DNA from: Rhabditoides inermis
Taxonomy: Eukaryota; Nematoda; Chromadorea; Rhabditida; Rhabditidae
Reading direction: 5' to 3'
Assembly (NCBI GenBank): GCA_963966185.1
Contig: CAWZYM010000272.1
Span: 1,094,501-1,158,500, forward strand
Length of the DNA: 64,000 nt
Numbering within the stretch: the first letter of the stretch is position 1; each line of letters begins with the position of its first letter. Both the position numbers and the translations under genes were made by a program. The notes below the pieces were generated by a model. It ran no database searches. It saw only the letters and a list, made by a program, of their open reading frames with translations, and was not told where the DNA came from. Positions 14,030 through 25,262 of this stretch are shown piece by piece.

Positions 14030-14110
14030 GCGTTGACGGAAATCGAACCCACGACCTCACCCCACCCCTACTGCTTGTCAGTTTTTGTTGTTATCCACTA
14101 GGCCACCTCG
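14030..14110 (-). other. tRNA-like segment, right arm of element 1
   Basis: Reverse complement of 13020-13100 with only a few changes. The A and B boxes are both kept. It reads toward the centre of the element, facing its left-arm copy. Confidence 0.65.
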
Positions 14111-16608
14111 CTGCTGGTCAAAACGCCAAATCTTGGGGTTAGACTCCGGGTTGATGGAAGGCTCAGGTGGTAAGATGCTAGGAGTCGAAACCACTTGATC
14201 CAAATTCGCGTTTTCTTTGTGATATCTCAATTGCGTGTTATTGATTATCCGAAACGCGAAATTTCAACGCCGGATTTCCGGCCGGAGAATGCCCGTAGGC
14301 AGATTTGGCCGACGCAGTTCTGTTTGGATTTCCGATGGCCATCTTCGGTAACAATACGGTAGAGATCGGGGCTGGGGGGTAGGTGTCCGCCCCGCGTGAG
14401 CACTTAGAAAAAAACCTTTAACGATTTTTTTACAGATCAGATACTTGAAAAATGAATGTACTTATGTATTAGAAAGCACAGCGCCACGTCGTTGTTTCAC
14501 AATGGTCTCTCACAAACAACGCACGCGACAGGCGAGAATCGACCCGTCCGCGGGCATTTCATAGTTCGAACTGTTTCGACAAATCGACACCTCTGACAAA
14601 GAAAATAGAAACATGCCAATTTAGTGTAGTGGTTAACAAGTCTATATCACAAATAAATATGAATAAACACAAATTAATGACTCGAAGGTTCGTTTCTTCC
14701 GCGAGGGTATAATTTAGTTTTGTAGTTGCGGATTTAAAAAAAAAAATCATTCGATTATTGTTATCGTTTCGTAAAGTATGTACATCATCACTTTTCACAC
14801 TTCACGTGTTTTGTTCCGCTCATCACGAAAAACGCAAAACAAGTATATAGATTTCTGGTTACTGTATTTGCGGTATTTCTGGTTACTGTATTTCTGGTTA
14901 CTGTATTTGCGCGAAATAACAACAAGTCTCGAAGGTACATACGTTCTCGAATCAACGCGCGCGTTCATTTCTCGCGCGCGTTGGGTCAGGTCTCGAATTC
15001 TCGCTCGCCGAATTTCGCGCGTGGCGTGAGCGAGAAATCACGCTTCTCATTTCTCGCATTCGAGAATCCCGAATCAACGCGCCGCGTTGTCTCGTCTCGA
15101 AATGACGAAAAGCGTGATCGAGCGTTGCGCCGTGACCATGCCCTTGAGTCTTTATTTTTTAAAACTGACAACTTTGGAATTCTGATTTTTCAACCGAACA
15201 ACAGAACCATGTTTTGACCGTAAAAAAATTATATAGCAGAATGTTATCGGAACATGTCTCAACATGATTGTTTTTCTCTAACGAAGTAGTCTTGAAATGC
15301 ATTTGTCTCGAAATCATAACCTCATTAACGAAATAGTTTTTTCAAACATCAGTCTTGAGATTATTTCCAAACGAGAAAAAAACATGCGAGCGGTTGCGCT
15401 TTTTCGCTTATCGTGAAATGACCGCTCGACAACAATGAAAGTCACCGCCAACGCCTCTTGGACATGATTTTTTTTAGTTTTGGAGTACCGACTGAATCTC
15501 AAATCCGAGGAAAAAAACCTGTTAAGTGTTACTTATCCCGACTACTTTCCACGTGAGACGATGAGGAGTAGCCGAACAAGCTCGTATAAAGTACATTAAT
15601 AGTAAAAAAAAAACATTCTTGTTTTTTTTTAAACTTTGAGAACGTTTGAGGATAGAGGCAACGTGGTAAATTTTGTAAGAAAAAAGAGAAAATTCTCGAA
15701 TGTTGCTATCCACCGGTTATGTTCTGCTAAAGACAAAACCAGAAATAATTTTATTTGAAGTCCTAACTGTGAGTGAGTACAAAATACCAAACTTTTATAC
15801 ATTCTGTCTCAAGATTTTGTGTGACGTCTGCACCTATGATTGAGTAACAATTCTTATTCAAATAGAATGAACGTCGTCATGTCAAAACAAACAGTAAGTA
15901 CTGGTTGTCTTGCATTGAGACTGACTACGTTTTCGCATTGTAAATATTGTGACGAATTCAAATTCAAAAACATGTTTGCAAAAATTTTGAAAAAGTTCAT
16001 AAAAATATAGATGAAACGCGTGACTATTCAAACAATGTTTGTTCAAGTAAATACTTCAAAATCAGCTATGAAACGACGAGCGTTTCTTTGAAGTGGTGAG
16101 TGTACTGCATGACTAATCCAAAATGCAGCTTTCTAACTAAACTGAATAGTTTTTTCACAGTTCTCAGAACTTGAAAACAAGCGTTAGTAAAAATTATTTC
16201 CGGGTACTGTGAAAAGAGAAAACACGTGAACACGTCTTCCTGTTGGAAAATGATTTCTGGTAGATTTTTTTTATCTGAAAATTAAATCCAAATTGAAAAA
16301 AAAGTTTACTATGAAAAAGTTGTAACTGAATCATATATTGTTTTTGCGATTGTCAAACAATTGACCATTGCCAACACTCTCGACATTTGCAAATATGGGA
16401 AAATGCAGAACAGGACGTTCGACCCAAAATTAATCACGCATTCATGAATGCATTTATTCATGAGCTATTGTGAACCACAAAGTTCTTTTTTTTCTTTTGT
16501 GAACCACAAAGTTCACGAGTTCATACCGTCAAACTACCGGAAGACATACAACAAATAAGAAACGGCTTGCTGAGTACATACGTGTTTTTATTACTTGTTG
16601 CAATCCTT

Positions 16609-16735
16609 ACAAAAGCACGGTGTGAATGTGCCTTGTTTTGGCGTCTTCCGAGATACACGAGCGGATAGGCGCCGGCGCATCGCCACAACCGTGAAAGAAC
16701 ATCGTGGCCAGATTCTGTGTTTTATTGTGAACTGG
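16609..16735 (-). CDS. Possible last exon of an unassigned minus-strand gene
   Basis: After an AAACACAG acceptor-like site the minus strand reads NLATMFFHGCGDAPAPIRSC and on to HIHTVLL then TAA, with AATAAA about 13 bases downstream. GC content and codon choice are above the local background. No matching upstream exon was found, so this may be an orphan or decayed exon. Confidence 0.25.
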
Positions 16736-16810
16736 TATCAACAAACTGCGTAATAGTCGATCTAAGAAGTTTAGCGTTTCACAACCGACTGTTTTCGCAC
16801 TTGTAGTATT

Positions 16811-16875
16811 AACATGAAAATGCGATTCTGGATAAATATTCGATTTGATTTGATTTGATTTGATTTGATTTGTAG
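16811..16875 (+). repeat. Retroelement-like tail with (GATTT)n, copy 1
   Basis: ACATGAAAATGCGATTCTGG then ATAAATATTC, followed by about six GATTT units. The same block with fewer GATTT units lies at 43322-43370, directly before iPLA2 exon 31. The layout resembles the 3' end of a LINE or SINE. Confidence 0.6.
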
Positions 16876-17589
16876 TAAACCAACAATGCGCTTTAATAGT
16901 ATTTCAAGCTATGGGATTTAGCTGTAAGAACGAATTCAAATTGCTGTGTGATCTGACAAACACACTTTAATGTTCTTTCGACAAACAGCGAACAGCTAGT
17001 CGAACCAGCATAGTTGCATAGTGGTATAGAGGCGTTGATTTCACGTTGTTTGAGGTGAGGTTTCGCTGTCTCTCACACAGCGTTCCGACATGATTTACAG
17101 ATTGTGATAACGATATGAAAGACAACACAGATATAGTAGTGTATTGTTGTAATTGACTTAAAGCAGCCACTCGCCACTCTTATTGGCTCGCCGGGAAGTC
17201 GTCCCATCACTATCGGCCTCGACGGAGAAGCCGACCAGAACTTCGAACAAGTAATACTATCATTTTCTGAAAACACCTGATCTAACGAACGCCTGAATAT
17301 GTAGTAATGAGACATTTAATAACTTCAGAGTACGACTAATGTCTTGTTTCACAATTAATTTCTCTTGTTTTACTATAGATGACTCCACCCATATGTAAAA
17401 CGATTTCTCTTACTAACACGGGCAGCCCACGCACTTGTGGTAGCCGATTTTTGATGTAATTAAGCACCTATACACAACGTTTTACACTGAATCCGAATTT
17501 GACCATAACTTTTCCAAAAGAGCCTTGATTCTGAAGGAGATTCGGCCACGCACCGAATAGACTACCCTTGAAAACGACCTGTCAAACAA

Positions 17590-17655
17590 CAGCGGCTCGG
17601 CGGAATGGTTAGTGAGTTAGGAAATCGGAAATGAAGGTCGTTATTCTATCCTCGC
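17590..17655 (+). other. Diverged tRNA-like segment
   Basis: CGGCTCGGCGGAATGGTTAG through CTCGCTTCCG resembles the arm sequence of foldback element 2 (CGGTTCGGCGGCCTAGTGGC) in order and spacing but has no inverted partner nearby. It may be a solo remnant of the same family. Confidence 0.4.
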
Positions 17656-18294
17656 TTCCGCTTCTACAAACTAATATATTTGTTGTATATCAGGCTTTCG
17701 TTGTATAATAGTATAATCAGGATTATGCTAGAAAGGTGGTGAGTATATCAATAGAAAAGGTATGCCTCGCAGCACCCGATCAAAGATAGGCAACACTACA
17801 AGTGCAAGATAGTTTTCGATCTACCTCGCTTGCAGTTTGAATTTAACGGTGTTATAACCGTTTGCCTCTCTTGTTTTGCGCGCTATTGCCGAGAACTGAC
17901 TCTCCGTTTTTCTCTGATCTACCCACCGCGCGCAACTCACTGCGAGCAAACTGTACGGTCATTTCTTCTGCGCACCCCTACATTTGTCCATATACCTTTC
18001 CAACTACCAATCATCCATTATCATTCACGTCACGTCTTATTTTTTTCTTCTCTTTTCAACTCTTTTGTAGTCATGTGTTTATGATGCGCTTGAACCACAT
18101 TGCACAGTTCCAGCCGACACGCCGACTGCCATCGCCGGAAAACAGCGTGAATTGAGTTATAGCTACTACAGTCTCTCGAGACTGAAGACAAGGCACAAGC
18201 TCTTACCTGCTAAATCCTGATCACGTTCAAAGCGCACGTGCAAAGCACGTCTTTCTGTTTGCTCTCACACTTCCAATTAGTAGTTTGTAGTCTC

Positions 18295-19120
18295 ACAAGC
18301 AAATGGCAACAGGTCACCCCCCACAACTCGCTATGTTATGATGGAACCTTGTAGGCATGCCCCATACCAAGCCCTAGCCAAAATTAAAAATCTCGGAGAG
18401 CACCGGAAGAGCCTTAATTAAGCACCTGAAGTTCACGTGCATTCCCATGCGCGATAGGTCATTGCGCATGACATCCCGAAATGCGGACAGTGAAACAACG
18501 GTTCGGCGGCCTAGTGGCTAGTGAGCTAACTTGGAATTAGTGAGGACCAAGGTACGGTCCCCGTCTGTGCAAAACGTTTTGCCAAATTTGAAACACATTT
18601 TTACGAGAGAAAAAAAACACAAGTATAGGATCATATACAAAATCTTTTTTTCGGAAGTTATTTTAGTTATTTAAAGGCTCTCGTGTGCTTCATTTGGAAA
18701 ATTGATGACAGGATGACTCATTCTCCCGCTTCACAGTCGATTTATGTTCTAATAGTGCAAGTAAGAATAAAGAAACCAATTGAAGATCAAAATCTATCCA
18801 TTTTTCATTTCTGATGTAAGGACTTGCGATGCCAAAATGTGTTTCAAATTTGGCAAAACGTTTTGCACAGACGGGGACCGTACCTTGGTCCTCACTAATT
18901 CCAAGTTAGCTCACTAGCCACTAGGCCGCCGAACCGTTGTTTCACTGTTCGCATTTCGGGATGTCATGCGCAATGACCTATTGCGCATGGAAATGCACGT
19001 GAACTTCAGGTGCTTAATTAAGGCACTTCCGGTGCTCTCCGAGATTTTTAATTTTGGCTAGGGCTTGGTATGGGGCATGCCTACAAGGTTCCATCATAAC
19101 ACCTGTTGCCATTTGCTTGT
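18295..19120. mobile_element. Foldback element 2 with tRNA-like arms
   Basis: Arms 18295-18603 and 18834-19120 are inverted copies, starting ACAAGCAAATGGCAACAGGT, with one short extra block in the left arm near 18318. Each arm carries a tRNA-like segment near the loop (18500-18570 plus; 18866-18937 minus) followed by the 14-base palindrome GCAAAACGTTTTGC. The 230-base loop is AT-rich and non-coding. The right end is about 147 bases upstream of the nuclear receptor ATG, so the element probably sits in that gene's promoter or 5' region. No transposase is present. Confidence 0.8.
18500..18570 (+). other. tRNA-like segment, left arm of element 2
   Basis: A box CGGCCTAGTGG is clear. The B-box position reads GGTACGGTCCC and is eroded. 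The tail GCAAAACGTTTTGC follows 7 bases later. The inverted copy is at 18866-18937. Confidence 0.55.
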
Positions 19121-19266
19121 CAGCTGACGAGAATAAGTCTTTTCTCTCACGCTCTGCACTGTCCCTTATCTTATAGGTGGCCGAAACGCGCGCGCAAGGC
19201 GTGTGTATCGATTGGGTCGATTGATAGCCCGACTCGGCGACAACTCCGCATTCACTGTTTTCTACC

Positions 19267-21759
19267 ATGATGATGGAGGTCTCACTGGACGCTGCTGCTT
19301 GCCACTGTCTCGTGTGCGGCGAGCAATCCGACGGCGTCCATTTCGGAGTTCGCTCATGCCCGTCAGTTTCATTTAGAGCTTTCATCGCCTTCTGCTACCT
19401 ATTTTGATACGTTTTCTAGAATGTCATAATGAAGAATCATCAAAACAGTTCGTTCACATGAGACATAATATATTATATGTTAAAAGTTCTTGCGTAATGA
19501 GTCACTGCCAGTGTCAACTCAATTCAACAAAAAAACATGCATAAACTACTTTTCACTAACACAAACCTACTCTGTACAATCTCTACTTCTCATTGTGAAA
19601 CTTTTTTCTTATTCAGTTTACGATTCTCAACAGTCTCTCTCGAGCAGCCACATAGCGCGTAAATATCAATGACTCTTAATGGTTTTCTGACGCGCACCCG
19701 AAAAAAATCACAAGCCTCTCTAATTATTACTTCTCTCATTCAGTGCATGCGCGGCGTTCTTTCGGAGAAGTGTGGTGCTTCGGAAGGAGTACGTGTGTCG
19801 CAGCGGCGACCTTCAGTGCCCGGTCAACAAGTGTGAGTGTACCGATCTGCAGCAGCCCTCTTCATCCACGCTTACAGCAGTGCGGTGTATGTGCCGCCGG
19901 TGTCGCTTCGAAAAGTGTCTTGCCGCAGGAATGAACGCCGAAGGTACAATTGTTTACGTGTGTGTAATAAAAATGAGATGTTGCAGTTGTTCAATCGAAC
20001 AGAGATCCTCTCGGTCATCGTGAAGAGCCAAGAAAGCGTCCCGCCGAAACAAGCCACATACCGCTCCCAGCTCCGCAGCCGATCGCTGCAGCCGGCCCCA
20101 GTTTCGGTGTGTTGGTGACAGAAGAACAAGCTGCGCCACTATTAACGAGCGTCAGAAACGCCTATCGGCTCATGAATGAGCGGAGACGAGCTTACAGAAC
20201 GATTCGCGGCCAGGTGTGGACTACCCAACGACCATTTCACGGACAAGTCAACCTGTTACAGGGATCTCTACCGAGACGCATAAAACATGCTGAATTAGTT
20301 TCACTGTTCGAGATGGATAAGCCAAACATAATAGATTTCTTCAAATCGTTCCCGATAAATGGAATTGACATCGATCAGCAGGTATGCATCACTTGGATTG
20401 TTATAAAATGAAATGTACAATATCGTAGAAACTTCTCTTCGCCGGGAATATTTTCCGACACATTTTGATAGACGGCGCTTATCGCACGCAAACCGAGTCG
20501 ACTGGAAGCGACAGGTAACATAATACTCTCCCACTTATCCTGAATTATATATTATCACAGATACGTCTTTCCCGGCGGAGACTATGTGGATCTGACCGAT
20601 CTCGCATATACAGTTCCCTTAAAGGAAGGCAGGATGATGACCGAGGAACAGATAATAAGGTGAGAATAATATTTTATTAAATACTTGTATAATTACAATG
20701 TTGCAGCATGTTTTCTGCAAATTTTCACGTCTTTCATGCCGCGTTAATCACGCCTATGCGTACTCTCTGCGTGTGCGACATGGTGAGTTTTCCAATTCTC
20801 AAAATTTCCGAATCATGTTTCTATGACAAATGTTGTAATTGAAACATCATGATCATGCTCATGACGGTCTTTTGCGGAAGTTAGAGTCCTTTCTGATTCA
20901 GGAAGTCGCCGCGCTGATGCTGCTCTCTTACTACGCGCGGGGCGACGCCGGCCAGACCGAGGCGACGGCGCTGGCGTGCGATCGAGTCAACGAGCAGGTG
21001 CGATCGAATTTGCATTGCCAATGACTACAGCGTGCGAGTGGACGCGGGTGGGATGCGGGTTGCCGACGACTAGTTGACAGCCCGCGTCTCACCCGCGTCT
21101 CACCCGCATCTCACCCGCATCTCACCCGCATCTCACCCGCGTCTCACCCGCATCTCACCCGCATCTCACTCGTATCTCACCCGCGTCTCACCCGCATCTC
21201 ACTCGCAGCTCACCCTCGTCTCACCCGCATCTCACCCGCAGCTCACCCGCGTCTCACCCGCGTCTCACCCGCGTCTCACTCGCAGCTCATCCGCGCCTCA
21301 CACACTAGCGTGCCACCCGCTAATGTCCACATGTGGCTCTCAACCCGCGTCCCACCCACGCGCCATCCGCACTCTGTAGTCAGTGGCACACCTATTCATG
21401 AGTTCAGGTGCTGTCCGAGCTGACAGCAGTGTACACGCGCGCCGGCGGCATGCAACAGTTTGCGGTTCGCATGAGCAAGCTGCTGCTGCTACTCGCAGCT
21501 GCGCAGGTGGGTGATGATACTCACGACGCATGATATGTTATATCATTTCCGTCTATCAATCCAAGTCGTGACTCCACATTTTTGCTCACTTCCATGTCGT
21601 TACTTTTCATTCTAATCATTTCCAAATATATGTGATTTTCAGCGCATGTCGACTCGCATCTCGGATCAGGCGGTCGTCGGTCGACTCTTTCTCGGCATAA
21701 ATGAGAGCGAGGATGTCTTCAAGATGCTCTTAGAAGTTCCACAAGATTTGCGAGGATAG
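19267..21759 (+). CDS. nhr: Nematode nuclear hormone receptor, 10 exons, 404 aa
   Basis: Exons 19267-19361, 19744-19832, 19881-19943, 19987-20381, 20429-20514, 20561-20659, 20707-20782, 20902-20997, 21408-21506 and 21643-21759 join in frame. The DNA-binding domain is at about residues 12-83: zinc finger 1 CLVCGEQSDGVHFGVRSC, recognition helix CPACAAFFRRSV, zinc finger 2 from YVCRSGDLQCPVN to MCRRCRFEKCLAAGM. A hinge rich in Pro follows, then a ligand-binding domain with the VLSELTAVYTRAGGMQQF and LLLLLAAAQRMSTR helices and an AF-2-like EDVFKMLLEVPQ end. It should act in the nucleus as a DNA-binding transcription regulator, ligand unknown. The P box has CPAC where supplementary nematode receptors usually have CRAC or CKAC. 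Intron 8 has an 11-bp satellite. Foldback element 2 lies just upstream. Confidence 0.9.
21081..21300. repeat. 11-bp tandem repeat in receptor intron 8
   Basis: About 20 units of ACCCGC(A/G)TCTC with occasional TCGCAGCTC variants. It is open in several frames because the unit lacks stops, which explains the repetitive ORF over it. Confidence 0.93.
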
Positions 21760-22133
21760 AACTGTTCCGCAACAACAATTTCAAAATAATTATGTACTAT
21801 ATGTTTTATCTATAAATTTATCTATCGCAGTGTATGTGATTTTTTTTCGAAATGTAGCTGCTGAATTAGTTGAGCTTAGGATCCAAGAAGCCAGGAAAAC
21901 ATTGTAGCGACGGTGAATCATTCATTAATTTGTGACATTCGTCTGCGTGAGTGCGTTTTCAGAATATTTAAACTTTCTTTTCAAATGCGCCAGCAGAAAG
22001 TATCTAGCTACAGTCGAGTGAAAAAATACCGCGCCTAGCAAAAAAAAACTTTGCAATCAGCGAATCGCTTGCTACAAACGCGTTTTTCATGCGCCTGAGA
22101 GTTTGACTTTTTTTCTAACAATAACTCTCTCTT

Positions 22134-22530
22134 CTCTTGAACTCTCTCTTCAGAGTCCTTTGCAACTTTCCCTCACGGTACTTGTTTGCTATCGAATCCC
22201 AGGTCATATTGAGCCTTAGAAGGGGTTTACCTCCCACTTCGGGCTGCATTTTCAAGCAACCCTACTCCCAGACCATACCGATAGCCGAAGCAGACATCCT
22301 GACGGGGCTTACACCCTGTATAACACCTGCAATCAAGGAGAGTTCGGACGAACCGCTACAACTAAAGGCACCGCCTATACGCTACATTTCACAGCAGGTA
22401 AAACCCGAGTGATTCAGCGCTGGGCTCTTCCCCGTTCACTCGCCGTTACTGGGGGAATCCTTGTTAGTTTCTTTTCCTCCGTTCACTGATATGCTTAACT
22501 TCAGCGGGTAATCACGTCTGAGTTGAGGTC
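22134..22530 (-). rRNA. Truncated 28S rRNA, 5' D1 fragment
   Basis: The minus strand begins with GACCTCAACTCAGACGTG and ATTACCCGCTGAACTTAAGC, the conserved 5' end of 28S rRNA, runs through GGAGGAAAAGAAACTAAC and AGTAACGGCGAGTGAACG, and stops at GAGAGAGTTCAAGAG. About 397 bases remain of a gene of over 3 kb. About 70 bases upstream (22531-22600) may be ITS2. Sequence after the break is unrelated. This is a dispersed rDNA fragment, not an array unit, so it should not yield ribosomal RNA. The conserved stem sequences look undamaged, suggesting a recent insertion. Confidence 0.92.
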
Positions 22531-22600
22531 ATTATAGGTTGAAGCAAACATCGCACCCGACAGGCCAGTACAACCGAGATGGCCAGTACAACCGAGACAC

Positions 22601-23451
22601 TACTGCACATCAGTGGCATTATCGTTCTCAGTCAGCATCGAATGAAACGCTATTGCCGTAAACAGAATGTCTGAGGAACCTGCAAGATGTAGCGTGTCAC
22701 TAGGTTATTCAGAAATATTCAGAATCTCTAACGCATTCGCATCATTCGCGCAAGTCGAGTCAAATAAGAAGCTCACAATTTGAAGTGTGGTTATCTACAC
22801 ATTTGAATACTCATAGTTCGAATACGATGGATGAGCAGATACAGACCGCTGGAAGAGCAAAAATAGTGAATACTGAAATCGCCAAAAAAAAATAGTGAAA
22901 TCGCCACCTACCTGCTCTATTAGAATATTAGATCTGCCAGGGTGCCTCGATTTCTGGCTGGCGATTGATGTGGCTGACAAAGTAGTGAAAGTTTTGAAAG
23001 ATGCGACCATTACTATAATAAGACGCGACTCCGACTCATTTCATATACTTTCAATCACCTGCTTCTCGGTAACATTTCTATTCAAGGCCCACTTCTCAAT
23101 CAAGTTCTACCAAAGAACTTACTCCACCAATCCCAAAACGTCGTCATAAACCGCAGTGTATAGTATCGTGCAATAGTGTTTTGTAGTGCACCCTCTGATG
23201 AGTCATCTTTTCATCCTTGGACCGCGAGGTTTGTCTTAGTTCGCTCACTCGACATCAGCTTCCCCGAACAGCGCTTTTTCACTTGTTTCTTTCTCGAGTT
23301 TATGTTTTTGATAACGCGGATTTGTTTGTCATGTTCTAAAGTTTAGTTCAATTTGAAGGCGTTCTGGCTGTTATCTGCATGTATGTGCAGCAACGTGGCG
23401 CGCGCGCAAATGCAATATTCTGTTTTATTTATTATTATTTTTCAAGTGGTT
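22601..23451. other. Spacer between the 28S fragment and the 202-aa gene
   Basis: No supported exon. The open frame 22895-23149 (plus) has no splice partner, and its minus-strand counterpart is equally open. The last 230 bases before the acceptor at 23456 are T-rich and may hold the promoter of the next gene. Confidence 0.4.
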
Positions 23452-23462
23452 TCCAGGGACGG

Positions 23463-24763
23463 ATGGAGATCGCGTTGCGGTGCGCGTTTCTGTCGGAGGA
23501 GGTGGCCAAGCACAAGCCCCACGTCTACGACCTCGACCATCCGTGCGCCAACGTCAAGCAGTTCACCCCCGACCTCATCCAACGACTCGAGCAGGTACGT
23601 GCTGTTCATTCGTATGTTTGTTCGTCACATTTTTGACAAGTTGCATTCGTTACATCTAGTCGAGAACAAGGTAGAGTTTTTGTTTACGACGACGTCAGCA
23701 TTACGTCATTTCGTCTTTCTTACAATGCATCCAGCGTTTATGTTTCACACAACAAAATGAAACCTACATCACATCACAATCATAACGCTGCTTTAATACA
23801 TAATAATTATGGGAAAGAGTCTTTTAATACATTTTATAAAAACGATAATAATTTTGAGCGCTACTCGGACACATTGTCGATCATGGCTCGGAAGCGGATG
23901 GCTGCCGGTGGGGAGGAGGGGAGGGAGCTGGCTGGCGGGCGCTCGACGCGCGATGACCTCGCCGCCGCACTCGCCCGCCTCGCATTCCAAGACAACAAGG
24001 AACAGCACAATCAGCACGAGGACGCCGAGACAGGTGTCTGAGAAATCTTACTTGCATTCCGAGTGTCATAGATATGGATAGTATGGCTTGTGATGCACCT
24101 TTATCACACCGTTGTTGCAGCGATTGTTCTGGCTTGGATGCGAGACGCGGCGAGGTTCAGCGGACAAATCAAAGTGAGTCTGTTTTCGAAAATTTTGGAG
24201 AAACGTCTACGTTTAAGCTTGAACTTGCCAATCAAACCTTGTGTGACACTGATACATTATATTCTTCGTGGACTTGATGGGGTGAACTCGATTAAGTTTG
24301 ATAATTATAAATTGAATTGTTTTGTGAATGATAACGTTGCGCAACATCTGTATGTTAAGGGCGCAACCGTGTCGGTGTCTTCGGGTGAGGCGAGGGAAGA
24401 GGACGGCTCGCCGGCGCTCATCTCCTTCATTCTCACCGCCCGCCGACAGATCGTCTTCCAGCTGCGCAGAAACGGCGGTGCGTGATTGCGCCGTGACTGC
24501 GCAGCACATCCATTACGTTCATTTTGCTCATAAGTTACCGAAGAAGTGCGAGTGAAGAGTGAAGCAAGATTTACTGGCTTGTGAAACGCTCCTTCAAAGA
24601 GTATTGTGAAATCAGCTGTAGCATTGCTGCAGGCTCGACGTGGAGTGTGGAGGGCGGGGGCACGTGTGACGCGCGGCTGCTGGACGCGATCGCCTCGTCC
24701 CTCTCGTGCCGCACCCCCTTCCACCACTTCCTGCTCCACACCGCCCTCCCGCGGCTCGTCTGA
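23463..24763 (+). CDS. Unrecognised 202-aa protein, 5 exons
   Basis: Exons 23463-23594, 23859-24033, 24121-24173, 24360-24477 and 24633-24763 join in phase and end in TGA. The ATG lies 6 bases after a TTTCCAG acceptor, so spliced-leader addition is likely. I do not recognise the family. The first 60 residues look helical and charged (MEIALRCAFLSEEVAKHK, then LIQRLEQRYSDTLSIMARKR). A low-complexity Gly/Glu/Arg stretch and a helical DDLAAALARLAFQDN follow. The C-terminal half (KGATVSVSSGEAR, LISFILTARRQIVFQLR, LLDAIASSLSC, HHFLLHTALPRL) reads as a beta-strand-plus-helix fold ending at the stop. No signal peptide or membrane segment. Strong C/G-ending codon bias like the next gene. iPLA2 starts 499 bases downstream on the same strand, so an operon is possible but the gap is wide. 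Exon 2 acceptor TTTTGAG and exon 4 acceptor TGTTAAG are weak. Confidence 0.65.
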
Positions 24764-25262
24764 GCGCATTACATGCCCACCCCATTCTTTCTCTTCGCCC
24801 TTTTCCCTCTTGTGTCCTCGCCTTCTGTCCTGCGTGTTGTTTATCTCTCTGCGGGATTATACCAGCCTTCTCACCCTTGCTGCTCACATGCTCTTCCATT
24901 CACAGTCGTACTTGTTTGAAGTGAATATTGGTTAGGTTTCAGCGAGCGGTTGTATCGATTCTTCCCGTTTTGTTGTTGTTATTGGGTTCGCGTGCCTTCA
25001 AATAATAACGTATATATTAGCTCTTTTGTATATTTTCTTTATGACGTTGACATTGCGATTGCGAATGTTATAAACATGAAATAATACTCGCGTGTAGTGT
25101 GTGAGTAATAGGATTTTCGTTGCCGCGCGACGAGGTTGGTTCCTCGTATCTCTCGCTCTCGCCACAGTTGACAGGTGTTGCGGTGCGTACATAGTAAATA
25201 CGTGATCCGCTCATACTCCAGCGAGCCGTCAGTCCGTCGGCACCCCCGCTGGCAGGCCGACA

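Larger units (their letters stand above)
12839..14396. mobile_element. Foldback element 1 with tRNA-like arms and a cargo gene
   Basis: Inverted arms at 12839-13126 and 14003-14396 start CGCGGGGCGGACACC and match almost base for base, apart from about 108 bases present only in the right arm. Both ends are flanked by TGA, a possible 3-bp target duplication. Near its inner end each arm holds a tRNA-like segment (13020-13100 plus; 14030-14110 minus) with A box TGGCCTAGTGG and B box GGTTCGATTCC, followed by a GTTTTG/CAAAA tract. The central 876 bases hold a two-exon gene on the minus strand. No transposase is recognisable, so the element is either non-autonomous or the cargo protein is part of its machinery. 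Confidence 0.8.
14397..17800. other. Intergenic region, mostly unassigned
   Basis: AT-rich sequence with a tRNA-like B box on the minus strand (about 14530-14575), a split tRNA-like plus-strand segment (about 14619-14702: GTAGTGGTTAACAAG then AAGGTTCG), a CG-rich block at 14940-15115, an exon-like minus-strand end at 16609-16735, a GATTT repeat at 16811-16875, an exon-like island at 17169-17252 and a diverged tRNA-like segment at 17590-17655. No complete gene could be assembled. Confidence 0.45.

Noticed and set aside
17862..18155. Upstream exon of the nuclear receptor ending LPSPENS
   Set aside because: Phase could allow it, but the receptor has its own ATG at 19267 with an in-frame stop upstream, and a foldback element lies between.
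22137..22412. 91-codon plus-strand ORF
   Set aside because: Lies wholly inside the antisense of the 28S rRNA fragment.
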